This document shows, piece after piece, positions 1-8,850 of a stretch of 64,000 nucleotides of DNA. Position 1 is the first letter of the stretch, and the number at the start of each line of letters is the position of its first letter. The position numbers were made by a program, and so were the translations under genes. A model generated the notes under the pieces. The model did not search any database and had not been told where the DNA came from. It worked only from the letters and a program-made list of their open reading frames with translations. The DNA is from Kofleriaceae bacterium. Its GTDB lineage: Bacteria; Myxococcota_A; Polyangia; Haliangiales; Haliangiaceae. The stretch is from positions 1 through 64,000 of the forward strand of contig JACKDR010000016.1 of assembly GCA_020633495.1 (NCBI GenBank). Reading direction: 5' to 3'.

Positions 1-123
1 GGCCGGAGGTTTCGCGGCGGCCGCGACGCACGGCGGCGCGGTGCCGCGGCGCGAGCGGGCGCGGTCGTGGACCCGGGCGAGCTGCCCCTCGACTCGCGTC
101 GCGAGCCGCTCGTCGTCCGTCAT
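1..123 (-). CDS. 5' end of an unidentified gene, cut by the left edge
   Basis: An open frame begins with ATG at 123 on the minus strand and runs without a stop to position 1, giving 41 residues that begin MTDDERLATRVEGQLARVHD. The peptide is charged, with Arg- and Ala-rich runs, and has no recognisable domain or signal peptide. It would be transcribed divergently from dps, and the 120 bp between them would hold both promoters. I see no clear ribosome binding site before it. The fragment is too short to name. It could also be a chance open frame in GC-rich DNA. Confidence 0.4.
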   Translation of the reverse strand, partial: MTDDERLATRVEGQLARVHDRARSRRGTAPPCVAAAAKPPA

Positions 124-147
124 GCGCCGCACCCTAGCACCACAAAA

Positions 148-198
148 CGATAACGTGAGCCTATCGAAGCGGTCGCGAGAAACGCCCTTCTGTTATCG
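148..198. promoter_or_regulatory. inverted repeat in the dps promoter region
   Basis: CGATAAC (148-154) is matched by its exact reverse complement GTTATCG (192-198). The first arm also lies in ATAA-N7-CTAT (150-164), which resembles one half of the ATAG-N7-CTAT pattern bound by OxyR. The element is AT-richer than its surroundings and lies 46-96 nt upstream of the dps start. A role in oxidative-stress control of dps is inference only, because the second OxyR half-site is not visible. Confidence 0.3.
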
Positions 199-243
199 CC
201 GCTCCGGACCCACAGTGTCCTCGAACAACCAAGGAGGCACACC

Positions 244-717
244 ATGTACACCACGCCCAGCAACCTGTCCTCGGACACCCGCCGCACCCTGGTCGAGGCC
301 CTCAACGCCCGGCTCGTCGACGGCCTCGATCTCCACGCCCAGATCAAGACCGCGCACTGGAACATCAAGGGGCCCCAGTTCGCCGGCCTGCACCCGCTGT
401 TCGAGACCTTCGCGGTGGCGCTGGCGGCGTTCAACGACGCGGTGGCGGAGCGGGCGGTCACCCTGGGTGGTCACGTCTACGCCACCCCGCGCTACGTCGC
501 GGCGCACTCGACCCTGCCGGAGTACGAGCTGGAGGCGCGGCGCGACGTCGACCACGTCAAGCTGCTCGCCGAGCGCTTCGACATCTACCTCGCCGGGATG
601 CGCCAGACCCGCAAGGCGGCCGACGCCCAGGGCGACGTCGACACCGTCGACCTGTTGACCGGGGTGATCACCGAGTTCGAGAAGAACGGCTGGTTCCTGC
701 GCGCGTCGCTGGCCTGA
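244..717 (+). CDS. dps: Dps-family ferritin-like DNA-protection protein
   Basis: This 157-residue protein has the usual length of Dps, the dodecameric mini-ferritin that oxidises Fe(II) with peroxide and stores the iron, shielding DNA in the cytoplasm. The ferroxidase ligands of the inter-subunit site are all in place: His38 in TAHWN, His50, Glu54, Asp65 and Glu69 in AVAER, followed by TLGG. These align one for one with the Listeria Dps ligands. The ATG at 244 sits 6 nt after a strong AGGAGG (232-237), which fixes the start. It appears monocistronic, with the next gene 25 nt downstream and functionally unrelated. The N-terminus is short and not obviously Lys-rich, so direct DNA binding is uncertain. 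Confidence 0.93.
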   Translation: MYTTPSNLSSDTRRTLVEALNARLVDGLDLHAQIKTAHWNIKGPQFAGLHPLFETFAVALAAFNDAVAERAVTLGGHVYATPRYVAAHSTLPEYELEARRDVDHVKLLAERFDIYLAGMRQTRKAADAQGDVDTVDLLTGVITEFEKNGWFLRASLA

Positions 718-742
718 TGAAGTACCTTCGCGTCGGGGGGCC

Positions 743-3502
743 ATGACGCAACACGACACCTCGGCGCGCGGGCTGCGCTCGCAGCTCGACGCCGGCAAGC
801 TCACACCCGACGACGCGATCCCGACCTTGATCCGGCTGGCGCACGGCGCCCCGGTGCGGTCGCAACGGCTCGACGCCTGCCAGCTGCTCGGCGACATCGC
901 CGGCCGCGCGTTCGGCGCCGGCTGGGAGGCCGCCGAGCGGGCCGCGTTCGCGCTGCTCGGCCTGGCCCGCCAGGCCGACGCCGCCCAGGACCGGCGCGGC
1001 GTGGTCGCCGCGATGGGCCGCGCGTTCCGCAACGCGTGGCTGCTGCCGTTCGTGCACCGTCGCCTGTCGGACCACGACCCGTCGGTGGTCGCCGCCGCGA
1101 TCAACGCCGCCGGCGGCCTCGGCTTCCCCGCGCTCGAGGAGGCGGTCGCCGGGTTCCTCGACGGCGACGCCGCGCCGGCGGTGCGGCGCGCCGCGATCGC
1201 CGCGCTGGGCCGGATGGGCGCGATGACCGCGCTCGACCGCCTGGTCGCCGCGGTCGACGGCGATCCCGACGACGCCGCGGCCGCGCTGGCGGCGCTGACC
1301 GAGATCCGCAGCGGCGCCGCGGTCGCCGCCGCCGCCGCGGTGCTCGAGCGCGAGCCCGAGCGCGAGGTCCGCATCGCCGCGGTCCGCTACCTGGCCGAGC
1401 TCGGCGCCGCCGAGGTGCTGACCTCGCTGCGCCGGCTGGCCCGCGACGAGGACCCCGAGCTGCGCCTGGTCGCGACCTTCGCGTCGCGCACGCTCAAGGC
1501 CGAGCGCGATCGCGACGCCGGCGAGCGCTTCCTGGTCGCGCTGACCGAGCGCGACCGCGCGGTCCGCGCCGTGCTGGCACGGCGCCTGCGCACGATGCCG
1601 ATCGCCGAGGTCCTCGAGCACGCCGAGATGCTGGTCGCCGACGACGCCGCCGGCGTGATCCAGGTGCTCGGCGAGCTGCGCGAGCCCGAGGTCACCCGCT
1701 ACCTGCTCGACCTCGCCGGCCGCGACGACCTCGACGTCGTCGTGCGGGCGCGCGCGATCGGCGCGATCGAGGCCAACCTCGACTGGGAGCGCGCCGCGCT
1801 CGGCGAGCTGGCGGTGGCCGACGCCGCGCCGCTCGAGGTCCGCGCCGCCGCCGCCCAGACCCTGGGCGCGTTCGCGTCGCCGACCGAGCTGTTCGATCGC
1901 ATCGGCGCGCTGGCCGCGGCGACCGCCGCCGAGCTGCGCGGCGCGTTCCTGTGGGCGCTGCAGCTCGCGGTCCGGCCCGGCGCGGTGGTCGCCGCCGACC
2001 GCAAGCGGGTCCTCGCCGCGGTCAAGCCGCTGCTGGCCGACGCCGACGTCGCGGTGCGCCGGCGCGCCGCCTACGTCGCCGGCAACCTCGAGCTGGCCGA
2101 GCTGGCGCCGGCGCTGGTCGCGCTGGCCAAGGGCGACGATCGCGCCGACGTCCGGCTCGCCGCCTACGTCGGGCTCGCCGAGCTGGCGACGCCGGCGATC
2201 TTCGACGACGTCGTCGCCCTGGCCCGCAAGGAGGACGATCCGGCGGCGCTGGCCGCGGCCAGCCGCGCGCTGGCCGCGACGCTGCTGGGCGCGCCGCCCG
2301 ATCAGCGCCTCGACCTGTCGTCGATGTCGGGCAAGCTCGGCCAGCTGCTCAAGAGCGACGACGCGCTGGTCCGCGAGGCCGCGGTGCGGCTCGCCGGGGT
2401 CGCGCGCGGCGGCGTGCCGGCGGCGGCGATCGCGGCGCTGACCGGCGACGAGGTCCCGGCGGTGCGCGCCGAGGCGCTGACCGCGCTGGGCCGGGTCGGC
2501 GCCGCCGACGGCGAGAAGGCGCTGCTGGCGGCGTTCGAGGATCCCGATCCGGCGCTGCACGAGCGCGCCGCCGAGGCCCTGCTGTCGGTGGGCGGCCGCC
2601 GCGCGCTCGAGCGCGTGCTGGCGTTCGTCAGCGGCGAGGGCGACGCCGCGGCGCGGGCCGCGATCGCGCCGCGGATCGTGGTGCCGCCGCCCGAGGTCGG
2701 CCACTTCCTGCCCCAGGTCGACAACGCGCTCGAGCGGGTCGGCGTCGACGACGCCGCCTACGAGCCGCTCTTGACCCTCAAGGTGGCGCTGCTCGAGGCC
2801 GAGCGCGCCGGCCGCGATCCCGGCGGCGCCGATCCCGGCGCCGTCGACGCCGCGATCGCCGAGGTGTTCCCGTCGTTCGCCCACATGGTCAAGCTGCAGG
2901 GCTTCGAGCAGCTGGTCCGCTCGGTGCGCACCGCCGAGGGCCTGTACCGCGGCGCGGTGACCCAGCCCGAGGGCGATCAGTCGCCGCCGATCGTGTTGTG
3001 GATGAAGGTCCTCGAGAACTACGTCCACGCCTGGCTGAGCGCGCGCATGAGCACGCTGCAGCGCGACCCGGTGCCGCTGTTCGAGCACGTCGATCGCCTG
3101 GTCAGCAGCGCCTGGCCCAAGTACCAGCAGTACGTCGGCCAGCGCTGGCAGGATCCGATGCAGGTCGGCCAGGCCCGGGTCGAGCTGCCGGTGCGGTCGC
3201 TGCCCAACGCGCTGCGCGAGCTGCAGGAGCGGCGCCGCAAGCGCCTCGACTCGCCGCTGTCGATCACCGAGTGGTCGCGGCTGATGGTGTTCTTCGCCGT
3301 CGATCATCCGTCGGGGGTCAAGAACCTGTTCAAGCTGCCGGTCAAGAACGCCGACCAGGCGGTGCGGCTCGCCCACCGGCTGCACACGCTCGCGGCGGTG
3401 CGCAACCTGGTGACCCACCGCGCGGCGGCGTCGGCGACCACGCTCGAGGCGTTCCGCCGCGGCTACTACACGGCGTTCGAGGATCTGGCCCAGATGGCGT
3501 AG
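743..3502 (+). CDS. large HEAT-repeat protein
   Basis: The 919-residue protein has no signal peptide or membrane segment, so it is probably cytoplasmic. Residues 20 to about 640 are tandem helical repeats of roughly 30-40 residues with the HEAT/PBS-lyase pattern (for example DPELRLVATFASRTL, VRRAAIAALGRMGAM, VPAVRAEALTALGRVG). The last 250 residues are not HEAT-like and form a separate alpha-helical domain with an aromatic stretch around LENYVHAWLSARM. HEAT solenoids usually act as protein-binding scaffolds. The partner is not evident here. The next gene, a lipoprotein, follows after only 8 nt and may be co-transcribed. No catalytic motif is seen and I do not recognise a named family for the C-terminal part. 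Confidence 0.8.
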   Translation: MTQHDTSARGLRSQLDAGKLTPDDAIPTLIRLAHGAPVRSQRLDACQLLGDIAGRAFGAGWEAAERAAFALLGLARQADAAQDRRGVVAAMGRAFRNAWLLPFVHRRLSDHDPSVVAAAINAAGGLGFPALEEAVAGFLDGDAAPAVRRAAIAALGRMGAMTALDRLVAAVDGDPDDAAAALAALTEIRSGAAVAAAAAVLEREPEREVRIAAVRYLAELGAAEVLTSLRRLARDEDPELRLVATFASRTLKAERDRDAGERFLVALTERDRAVRAVLARRLRTMPIAEVLEHAEMLVADDAAGVIQVLGELREPEVTRYLLDLAGRDDLDVVVRARAIGAIEANLDWERAALGELAVADAAPLEVRAAAAQTLGAFASPTELFDRIGALAAATAAELRGAFLWALQLAVRPGAVVAADRKRVLAAVKPLLADADVAVRRRAAYVAGNLELAELAPALVALAKGDDRADVRLAAYVGLAELATPAIFDDVVALARKEDDPAALAAASRALAATLLGAPPDQRLDLSSMSGKLGQLLKSDDALVREAAVRLAGVARGGVPAAAIAALTGDEVPAVRAEALTALGRVGAADGEKALLAAFEDPDPALHERAAEALLSVGGRRALERVLAFVSGEGDAAARAAIAPRIVVPPPEVGHFLPQVDNALERVGVDDAAYEPLLTLKVALLEAERAGRDPGGADPGAVDAAIAEVFPSFAHMVKLQGFEQLVRSVRTAEGLYRGAVTQPEGDQSPPIVLWMKVLENYVHAWLSARMSTLQRDPVPLFEHVDRLVSSAWPKYQQYVGQRWQDPMQVGQARVELPVRSLPNALRELQERRRKRLDSPLSITEWSRLMVFFAVDHPSGVKNLFKLPVKNADQAVRLAHRLHTLAAVRNLVTHRAAASATTLEAFRRGYYTAFEDLAQMA

Positions 3503-3510
3503 GAGGCGAC

Positions 3511-5367
3511 GTGCGCGTCGATCGATGGTTCGTGGTCGCGGTGATCGTGGCGGCGGGGTGCGGCGGGCGCGCGACGCCAGCGCCGGCGCCGGTGGTCGTG
3601 GCGGCGCCGGCGGCGCCGCCGCCGGCGGCCGGCGCGTTCCTGCCGCGGGTCGGGGTGGCCGCGGCCGAGACCGACGAGGATCGGGTCGATCGCGTCGTCG
3701 CCGCCGGCGACGCCGTGGCGTGGATCCGCGCCGACGGGGCGCTGCGCCGGGCCCGGCTCGGCGGCGGCGAGGTCACGACGGTGGCGCGCCTCGACGCCCC
3801 CGGCCCGATCGCGCTGGCCGGCGACGACCTGTACGCGGTCGACGGTGACCACCTGGTGCGCTACCGCGGCGCCGGCGGGGCGGCGGAGACCGTCGCGACC
3901 GGCGTCGACGGCACCGCCCTCGCGATCGCCGACGACGTCGTCGCGATCGCCGGCCCGTCGGGGCTCGGCGTCGTCGGCGCCGACGGCGCCTACCGTGCGC
4001 TGGTCGCCGATCCCGGCGCCGTCGTCGGGCTCGCCGTGGCCGACGGCTGGATCTACTGGGCCGACCACGGCGTCCGGCCGCCGCGGCGCGGCGTCGGCCA
4101 GGTCCGGCGGTGCAGCCGCGACCTCGACGGCACCGTCACCTGCACCGCGCCGGCGCCGCGCCTGGGCGCGATCCGGCGGGTCGCGGTGGCCGGCGGCGCG
4201 GTCGAGACCGTGGCCGCCGATCTGAACTACCCGGTGGGCCTCGCGGTGGTCGGCGATCACGTGATCTGGAGCGGCGCCGATGGCGAGGCCCTGATGCGCG
4301 CGCCGGTCACCGGCGGCACCCCGCAGATCGCGCTGCGCGGCCGCGGCGGCGCGGTCGACGCCGACGCCGACGGCGCGGTGGTCCGCACCACGGCCGGCCT
4401 GGTCATCGAGGTGCCGACCCGCGGCGCGACCCGGGTGCTGGCGTCGTCTGCAGACGACGACCCGCCGCTCGCGGTGACCGCCGGCTGGGTGGTCGCGGTC
4501 GACGGCGGCGCGGTGGTGGCGTACCCGCGGGGCGCCGGCCGGGTCACGGTGCTGGCCAGCGCGCGCGGCCGGATCAACGGGCTGGCGCTCGACGGCGACC
4601 AGCTCTACTACCTCGACGTCCGCCGCGACGGCGACCTCCCCGATCGGATCATGGCGGTGCCGACCCACGGCGGCCGCGCCCGCACCGTGGCCAGGCTCGA
4701 CGGCGAGCTCGCGCACCTGGCGGTCGACGGCGCGACGATCGTCGCGGTCGACGACGCGCGCGGCGTCATCGTCACCGCCGCCGGCCGCGAGGTCGCGCAC
4801 GACGTCGTCGCCCAGGCGGTGGCGGTGCGCGGCGATCGCGTGATGTGGCTCGACGGCGCCGAGCTGTACCGGGCGCCGCTGGCCGGTGGCGAGCCCGAGG
4901 CGCTGCTCCAGCCCGAGTTCGGCTACGGCAGCTCGGGGCGTCCGCCCGACGGCACGATCCTGGTCGGCGCCGCCGACGTCGTCGCGTGCGCCGGGCTCAG
5001 CGGCGGCGTCTACCGGCTGACCGCCACCGGCCACGAGACCCTGCGCGACGACGCCTCGCAGTGCGCCCGCGACGGCGACCGCGTGCTCGCGTGGGTCGAC
5101 GAGCGCGGCCTGGTCGACGCCGTCACCGGCGAGGTCGTGGTCGCCGACGCCGTGCGCTACGGCGAGGGCCTGGTGGTCCACGGCGGCGCGGCGTGGGCGC
5201 TGCTGTCCGGCGACGGCGGCGTCGACCTGGTGCGGCTGCCGCTGGGCGCCGGCGCCGCCGAGGTCGTGATCCCCGACGTCGGCCTGCCGGCGTGGCTCGC
5301 CGCCGACGACGACGGCGTCTACCTGTCCTGGTCCGGCGCCGACGTCGTCCTGCGCGTCGCGCCGTAG
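3511..5367 (+). CDS. lipoprotein with predicted beta-propeller repeats
   Basis: The gene begins with GTG at 3511, five nt after AGGAGG (3501-3506) that overlaps the end of the HEAT gene. The product is 618 residues. It opens with a short hydrophobic segment (WFVVAVIVAAGCGG) that ends in a lipobox-like AAGC, so it is probably a lipoprotein. A Pro/Ala linker follows, then a long series of short beta-strand units rich in Gly and Asp (LAVADGWIYWADHGV, GDQLYYLDVRRDGD, GDRVMWLDGAELYRAPL) like YWTD/NHL-type propellers often found in myxobacterial lipoproteins. No catalytic residues stand out. Function is unknown, and binding of a ligand or protein in the cell envelope is the likely role. Confidence 0.75.
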   Translation: MRVDRWFVVAVIVAAGCGGRATPAPAPVVVAAPAAPPPAAGAFLPRVGVAAAETDEDRVDRVVAAGDAVAWIRADGALRRARLGGGEVTTVARLDAPGPIALAGDDLYAVDGDHLVRYRGAGGAAETVATGVDGTALAIADDVVAIAGPSGLGVVGADGAYRALVADPGAVVGLAVADGWIYWADHGVRPPRRGVGQVRRCSRDLDGTVTCTAPAPRLGAIRRVAVAGGAVETVAADLNYPVGLAVVGDHVIWSGADGEALMRAPVTGGTPQIALRGRGGAVDADADGAVVRTTAGLVIEVPTRGATRVLASSADDDPPLAVTAGWVVAVDGGAVVAYPRGAGRVTVLASARGRINGLALDGDQLYYLDVRRDGDLPDRIMAVPTHGGRARTVARLDGELAHLAVDGATIVAVDDARGVIVTAAGREVAHDVVAQAVAVRGDRVMWLDGAELYRAPLAGGEPEALLQPEFGYGSSGRPPDGTILVGAADVVACAGLSGGVYRLTATGHETLRDDASQCARDGDRVLAWVDERGLVDAVTGEVVVADAVRYGEGLVVHGGAAWALLSGDGGVDLVRLPLGAGAAEVVIPDVGLPAWLAADDDGVYLSWSGADVVLRVAP

Positions 5368-5374
5368 CGGCGCG

Positions 5375-5388
5375 GCCCGGGCCCGGGC
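5375..5388. terminator. possible shared terminator between converging genes
   Basis: A 14-bp perfect GC palindrome (GCCCGGGCCCGGGC) fills the 24-nt gap between the ends of the lipoprotein gene and the converging pirin gene. It has no T run. It could serve both strands, but GC palindromes also arise by chance in DNA of this composition. Confidence 0.3.
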
Positions 5389-5391
5389 GGG

Positions 5392-6090
5392 CTACGCCAG
5401 ATCGAAGACCAGGACCTCGGCGCCGTCGCCGCCGGTCAGCCGGACCTCGCGCTCGCCGCTGAGCGCGGCGCCGTCGCCGGGGCCGAGGCGGGTGCCGTTG
5501 ACCTCGACCGAGCCGCGCGCGACCTGGACCCAGGCGTGGCGGCCGGCGGCCAGCGCCAGCGTCGCGGCCTCGTCGCCGTCGAGCAGGCCGGCGTACAGGC
5601 GCGTGTCCTGGTGGATCGTCAGCGAGCCGTCGGCGCCGTCGGGGGACGCGACCAGCCGCAGCGCGCCGCGCCGCTCGGCCTCGGGGAACGCCCGCTGCTC
5701 GTAGCTGGGCGGGTGGCCGGCGCGATCGGGCATGATCCAGATCTGCAGGAAGTGCAGGGGCGCGGTGCGCGACGCGTTGTGCTCGCTGTGGCGGACGCCG
5801 GTGCCGGCGCTCATCCGCTGCAGCTCGCCGGGGCGGATCACCGAGCCGTTGCCCATGCTGTCCTTGTGGGCGATCTCGCCGTCGAGGACGTAGGTGAGGA
5901 TCTCCATGTCGCGGTGCGGGTGGGCCCCGAACCCGGTGCCGGCGGCGACCCGGTCCTCGTTGATGACCCGCAGCGCCCGGAACCCCATGTGCGCGGGATC
6001 GTAGTAGTCCGCGAAGGAGAAGGTGTGGTGGGAATCGAGCCAGCCGTGGACGGCGTGGCCCCGCTCGTCGGAACGCCTGAGGTTCAGCAT
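5392..6090 (-). CDS. pirin-family bicupin protein (YhhW-like)
   Basis: The protein aligns almost end to end with E. coli YhhW, a pirin with quercetin dioxygenase activity in vitro. The shared stretches are ERGHAVHGWLDSHHTFSFA, the metal-binding HPHRDMEILTYVL and MSAGTGVRHSEHN. Counted from ATG 6090, the metal ligands are His57, His59, His101 and Glu103. I chose ATG at 6090 (MLNLRRS) because this matches the YhhW N-terminus. A GTG at 6099 would add three residues. It is a cytoplasmic non-haem Fe protein, and its physiological substrate is unknown. It stands alone, converging on the upstream lipoprotein gene and separated by 76 nt from the TetR gene on the same strand. Confidence 0.9.
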   Translation of the reverse strand: MLNLRRSDERGHAVHGWLDSHHTFSFADYYDPAHMGFRALRVINEDRVAAGTGFGAHPHRDMEILTYVLDGEIAHKDSMGNGSVIRPGELQRMSAGTGVRHSEHNASRTAPLHFLQIWIMPDRAGHPPSYEQRAFPEAERRGALRLVASPDGADGSLTIHQDTRLYAGLLDGDEAATLALAAGRHAWVQVARGSVEVNGTRLGPGDGAALSGEREVRLTGGDGAEVLVFDLA

Positions 6091-6166
6091 GGCGGTCACA
6101 GTATGGCCGCGATCGACGGCGACAAGCGGCCGGCGCGGGACGGACCGTTCCAGCCGTGGCGCGCGG

Positions 6167-6880
6167 CTACCAGGTGCGCGACAGCGAGAAGCCCAGGGCC
6201 AGGCGCAGCGTCGGCAGCAGCATGTCGACCAGCAGGTCGCGGATCGTCGCCTGCTCGAGGTCGGGGTGGGTCAGCCACTCGAGGCTGGCGGCCTCGGCGA
6301 AGCCGAGCCAGCCGCGCAGCGCCGCGCGCGCCAGCGGCGTGCGGTGATCGCCGATCGCCAGCGGCGAGCCGGGACCGTCGAACATGCGCTCGACCAGCGC
6401 GGCGCGGACGTCCTCGACGATGCGCAGCACCTCGGGGTCGGAGCCGATGCCGCCGCGCATGAGCGACACGTACGACACCTTGCGCTCGGCGACGAACGAC
6501 AGGTAGGCGTCGATGCCGTGGCGGACGCGCTCGATGGGCGAGGCGTCGATCGCCGAGACGTCGGTGCGCGCGAGCAGCTCGGCGGCGGTGGTGCGCAGGC
6601 CGGCCAGGTACAGATCGCGCTTGGTCGGGAAGTAGTGGTAGAGCAGGCCCTTCGAGATCCCGGCGGCGCGCGCGAGGTCGTCGATCGAGACCTCGTCGTA
6701 GGTCTTCTCGGAGAAGACCTTCATGCCGAGCTCGAGCAGCTGGGCGCGGCGGGCGTCGTTGTCGAGGCGGACCCGCTGCCGGCCGTCGCGGACCCGGCGG
6801 ACGATGGCGCGGGCGACGCGCCGGCCCGGCGGCGGCGCCTTGCCGGTGCTCGAGTCGTCGCGCTTGCGCCGCGTGGCCAT
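6167..6880 (-). CDS. TetR/AcrR-family transcriptional regulator
   Basis: This 237-residue protein has a basic, Arg-rich N-terminal extension of about 45 residues. The TetR helix-turn-helix follows (residues about 48-95), with the signature IDDLARAAGISKGLLYHYF and then PTKRDLY. The rest is an all-helical ligand domain of normal size. It is divergent from the metal-dependent hydrolase/SDR pair, and the 110-bp gap carries two TTGAC-N5-GTCRA palindromes. It therefore probably represses that pair and itself, and releases DNA on binding a hydrophobic ligand such as a fatty acid or aldehyde. The ligand is inference. No good ribosome site precedes the ATG at 6880. The in-frame ATG at about 6723 would delete the DNA-binding domain and is rejected. 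Confidence 0.9.
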   Translation of the reverse strand: MATRRKRDDSSTGKAPPPGRRVARAIVRRVRDGRQRVRLDNDARRAQLLELGMKVFSEKTYDEVSIDDLARAAGISKGLLYHYFPTKRDLYLAGLRTTAAELLARTDVSAIDASPIERVRHGIDAYLSFVAERKVSYVSLMRGGIGSDPEVLRIVEDVRAALVERMFDGPGSPLAIGDHRTPLARAALRGWLGFAEAASLEWLTHPDLEQATIRDLLVDMLLPTLRLALGFSLSRTW

Positions 6881-6941
6881 GGCTCACGGCTACCGCGCGG
6901 CGCCGGCCAAATCAAGGCAGAACGGTGGCTTGCGATAGTTC

Positions 6942-6980
6942 TTGACTCCTGGTCGACAGTGCTATTGACTTACGGTCAAT
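6942..6980. promoter_or_regulatory. two palindromic TetR-type operators
   Basis: ATTGAC-TTACG-GTCAAT (6964-6980) is a perfect 6+6 inverted repeat with a 5-nt spacer. A second, imperfect copy, TTGAC-TCCTG-GTCGA, lies at 6942-6956, 23 bp upstream, about two helical turns. Both lie between the divergent tetR and hydrolase genes. Spacing and symmetry suit a TetR dimer pair. The proximal site ends 10 nt before the ATG at 6991, so binding would block initiation. Confidence 0.7.
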
Positions 6981-6990
6981 AGGCATCACG

Positions 6991-7950
6991 ATGGATGCGT
7001 CCCCCACCGGAGCCACACCCATGACCCGACCCGATCCTGTCGCCTCGTCTGCCCCGGCGCCGGCCACCGCCGCGCCCGTCACCGTCACCGCCACGACCAC
7101 CGCCGCCGCGCCGGCGTCGCCGACCGCGGCGCGCCCGCGCATCGCCGCCCGCAAGGTCCGCTTCGACTTCGCCGCCGTGCCGCGCCACTGGTTCGGCGGC
7201 AGCAAGGTCGCGACCCACCTGGCCAACGGCGTCAACATGCTGTTCCCCCAGGGCGAGCGCTTCTTCGTGCGCTCGGTGAACCACTTCCTCGATCGCATCG
7301 ACGATCCCGAGCTGGTCGCCCAGGCCCGCGGCTTCTTCGGCCAGGAGGGCAAGCACGCCAGCGCCCACGACGACTACAACGACATGCTGCGGGCCCAGGG
7401 CTACCAGATCGATCGGTTCCTCGCCGCCTACGCGTGGTGGGGCCGCGAGGTCACCGAGCGGATCATGCCGCCGGAGCTGCGCCTGGCCACCACCGCCGCG
7501 GCCGAGCACTTCACCGCGATCATGGCGGAGAACGCGTTCAAGAAGCAGATCCTGGCGGCGGCGCACCCGACGATGAAGAGCTTGCTGCAGTGGCACGCCG
7601 CCGAGGAGATCGAGCACAAGTCGGTCGCGTTCGACGTCCTGCAGCGGGTCAACCCGTCGTACGCGCTGCGGCTCGCCGGCATGGTGGTCGCGACCGTGCA
7701 GCTGTCGTCGTGGTGGATGCTGGGCACGCTGACCCTGCTGCGCCAGGAGCGGCTGAGCCTGGCCGAGCTGCGCGCCGAGCGCGACGGCATCCGCGCGACC
7801 CGGCCCGACGACGAGGGCATCGCGCGCCGGGTGTTCCTGCGCGGCATCCGGGAGTACCTGCGCCGCGACTTCCACCCCGCCGACAACGACAACTTCCACC
7901 TCGCCGAGCTCCTGCTCCGCGACAGCGGCGTGGTCGCCGCGTCCGCGTGA
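6991..7950 (+). CDS. metal-dependent hydrolase family protein (PF10118-like)
   Basis: Encodes up to 319 residues. After a Thr/Ala/Pro-rich, probably disordered N-terminus of about 45 residues comes a conserved region resembling the predicted metal-dependent hydrolase family PF10118. It has several His/Glu helices that look like a ferritin-like diiron set: FFGQEGKHASAHDDYN, TAAAEHFTAIMAENAF and WHAAEEIEHKSVAFDV. A hydrophobic helix pair (LRLAGMVVATVQLSSWWML) near residue 230 may associate with the membrane. Two starts are possible: ATG 6991, or ATG 7021, which has GGAG about 8 nt upstream and lies further from the operator. It is followed 40 nt later by an SDR gene and is probably under TetR control. 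Substrate unknown, perhaps a lipid or fatty aldehyde. Confidence 0.8.
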   Translation: MDASPTGATPMTRPDPVASSAPAPATAAPVTVTATTTAAAPASPTAARPRIAARKVRFDFAAVPRHWFGGSKVATHLANGVNMLFPQGERFFVRSVNHFLDRIDDPELVAQARGFFGQEGKHASAHDDYNDMLRAQGYQIDRFLAAYAWWGREVTERIMPPELRLATTAAAEHFTAIMAENAFKKQILAAAHPTMKSLLQWHAAEEIEHKSVAFDVLQRVNPSYALRLAGMVVATVQLSSWWMLGTLTLLRQERLSLAELRAERDGIRATRPDDEGIARRVFLRGIREYLRRDFHPADNDNFHLAELLLRDSGVVAASA

Positions 7951-7990
7951 GCGTCCTTCGGGCCCCGGGATCGACGATGATGAGGATCCG

Positions 7991-8812
7991 ATGAAGAAGC
8001 TCGACGGCAAGCTCGCCCTCGTGACCGGCGCCGGCAGCGGCATCGGTCGCGCCACCGCCAACGCCCTGGCCCGCGAGGGCATGCGCGTGGTCGTCTGCGA
8101 CGTCGACCAGGCCCGCGTCGACGACGTCGCGCGCGAGCTCGGCGCCCGCTGCGTCCTGGCCCGCAAGGTCGACGTCGCCGATCGCGCCGCGATGCGCGCG
8201 TTCGCCGACGAGGTCCACGCGATCGAGCCCGCGCTCGACGTCCTGGTCAACAACGCCGGCGTCGCGGTCGGCGGCGGCATCCTCGACACCACGGTCGAGA
8301 ACTGGGACTGGTTGATGGGCATCAACCTCGGCGGCGTCTTCAACGGCTGCCACGTCTTCGCCCCGGCGATGGCGGCGCAGCGCCGGGGCCACATCGTCAA
8401 CGTGTCGTCGATGTTCGGCTACTTCGCGCCGCCCGGCGTCATGGCCTACGCCGCCAGCAAGTTCGGCGTCCTCGGCATGAGCCTGTCGATGCGCGCCGAG
8501 CTGGCCGAGCACGGCGTCGGCGTGTCGGCGATCTGCCCCGGCATGATCGCGACCAACATCATCCACGGCTCGCGGCTCGAGACCCCGCTGGGCGGCATGC
8601 GCGACAAGGTCGCGTCGACCTTCGCCAAGCACGGCGCGCCGCCCAGCAAGGTCGCCGACGCCATCGTCGAGGCGATCCGCAAGGACCGCCCGGTGGTGCC
8701 GGTGGCCAAGGAGGCGTGGCTGAGCTGGGGCCTGATGCGCCTGGTGCCCGGCCTCGGCGTCCAGCTCGGCGCCCGCCTGCAGAAGGCCTGGGGCAACGGC
8801 CAGAAGATGTAG
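7991..8812 (+). CDS. short-chain dehydrogenase/reductase (SDR)
   Basis: A classical SDR of 273 residues that uses NAD(P)H to oxidise or reduce an alcohol/carbonyl substrate in the cytoplasm. Visible motifs are the cofactor loop TGAGSGIG (residues 12-19), Asp38 after the second strand (favouring NAD(H)), NNAG (87-90), and the catalytic set Asn112, Ser139/140, Tyr153 and Lys157 in YAASK. The C-terminal helix is basic and amphipathic (GVQLGARLQKAWGNGQKM). GAGGA before the ATG is a good ribosome site. It forms a two-gene unit with the upstream hydrolase, which suggests sequential steps on one lipid-like substrate. The substrate cannot be named from sequence. Confidence 0.92.
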   Translation: MKKLDGKLALVTGAGSGIGRATANALAREGMRVVVCDVDQARVDDVARELGARCVLARKVDVADRAAMRAFADEVHAIEPALDVLVNNAGVAVGGGILDTTVENWDWLMGINLGGVFNGCHVFAPAMAAQRRGHIVNVSSMFGYFAPPGVMAYAASKFGVLGMSLSMRAELAEHGVGVSAICPGMIATNIIHGSRLETPLGGMRDKVASTFAKHGAPPSKVADAIVEAIRKDRPVVPVAKEAWLSWGLMRLVPGLGVQLGARLQKAWGNGQKM

Positions 8813-8850
8813 CGGTGGCGCCGCGCGCGGCGTGCGCCGCCGGCCGCGGG

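Noticed and set aside
668..3418. Long minus-strand frame opposite the HEAT gene
   Set aside because: It is a GC-rich shadow: the plus strand carries clear HEAT repeats and a ribosome site.
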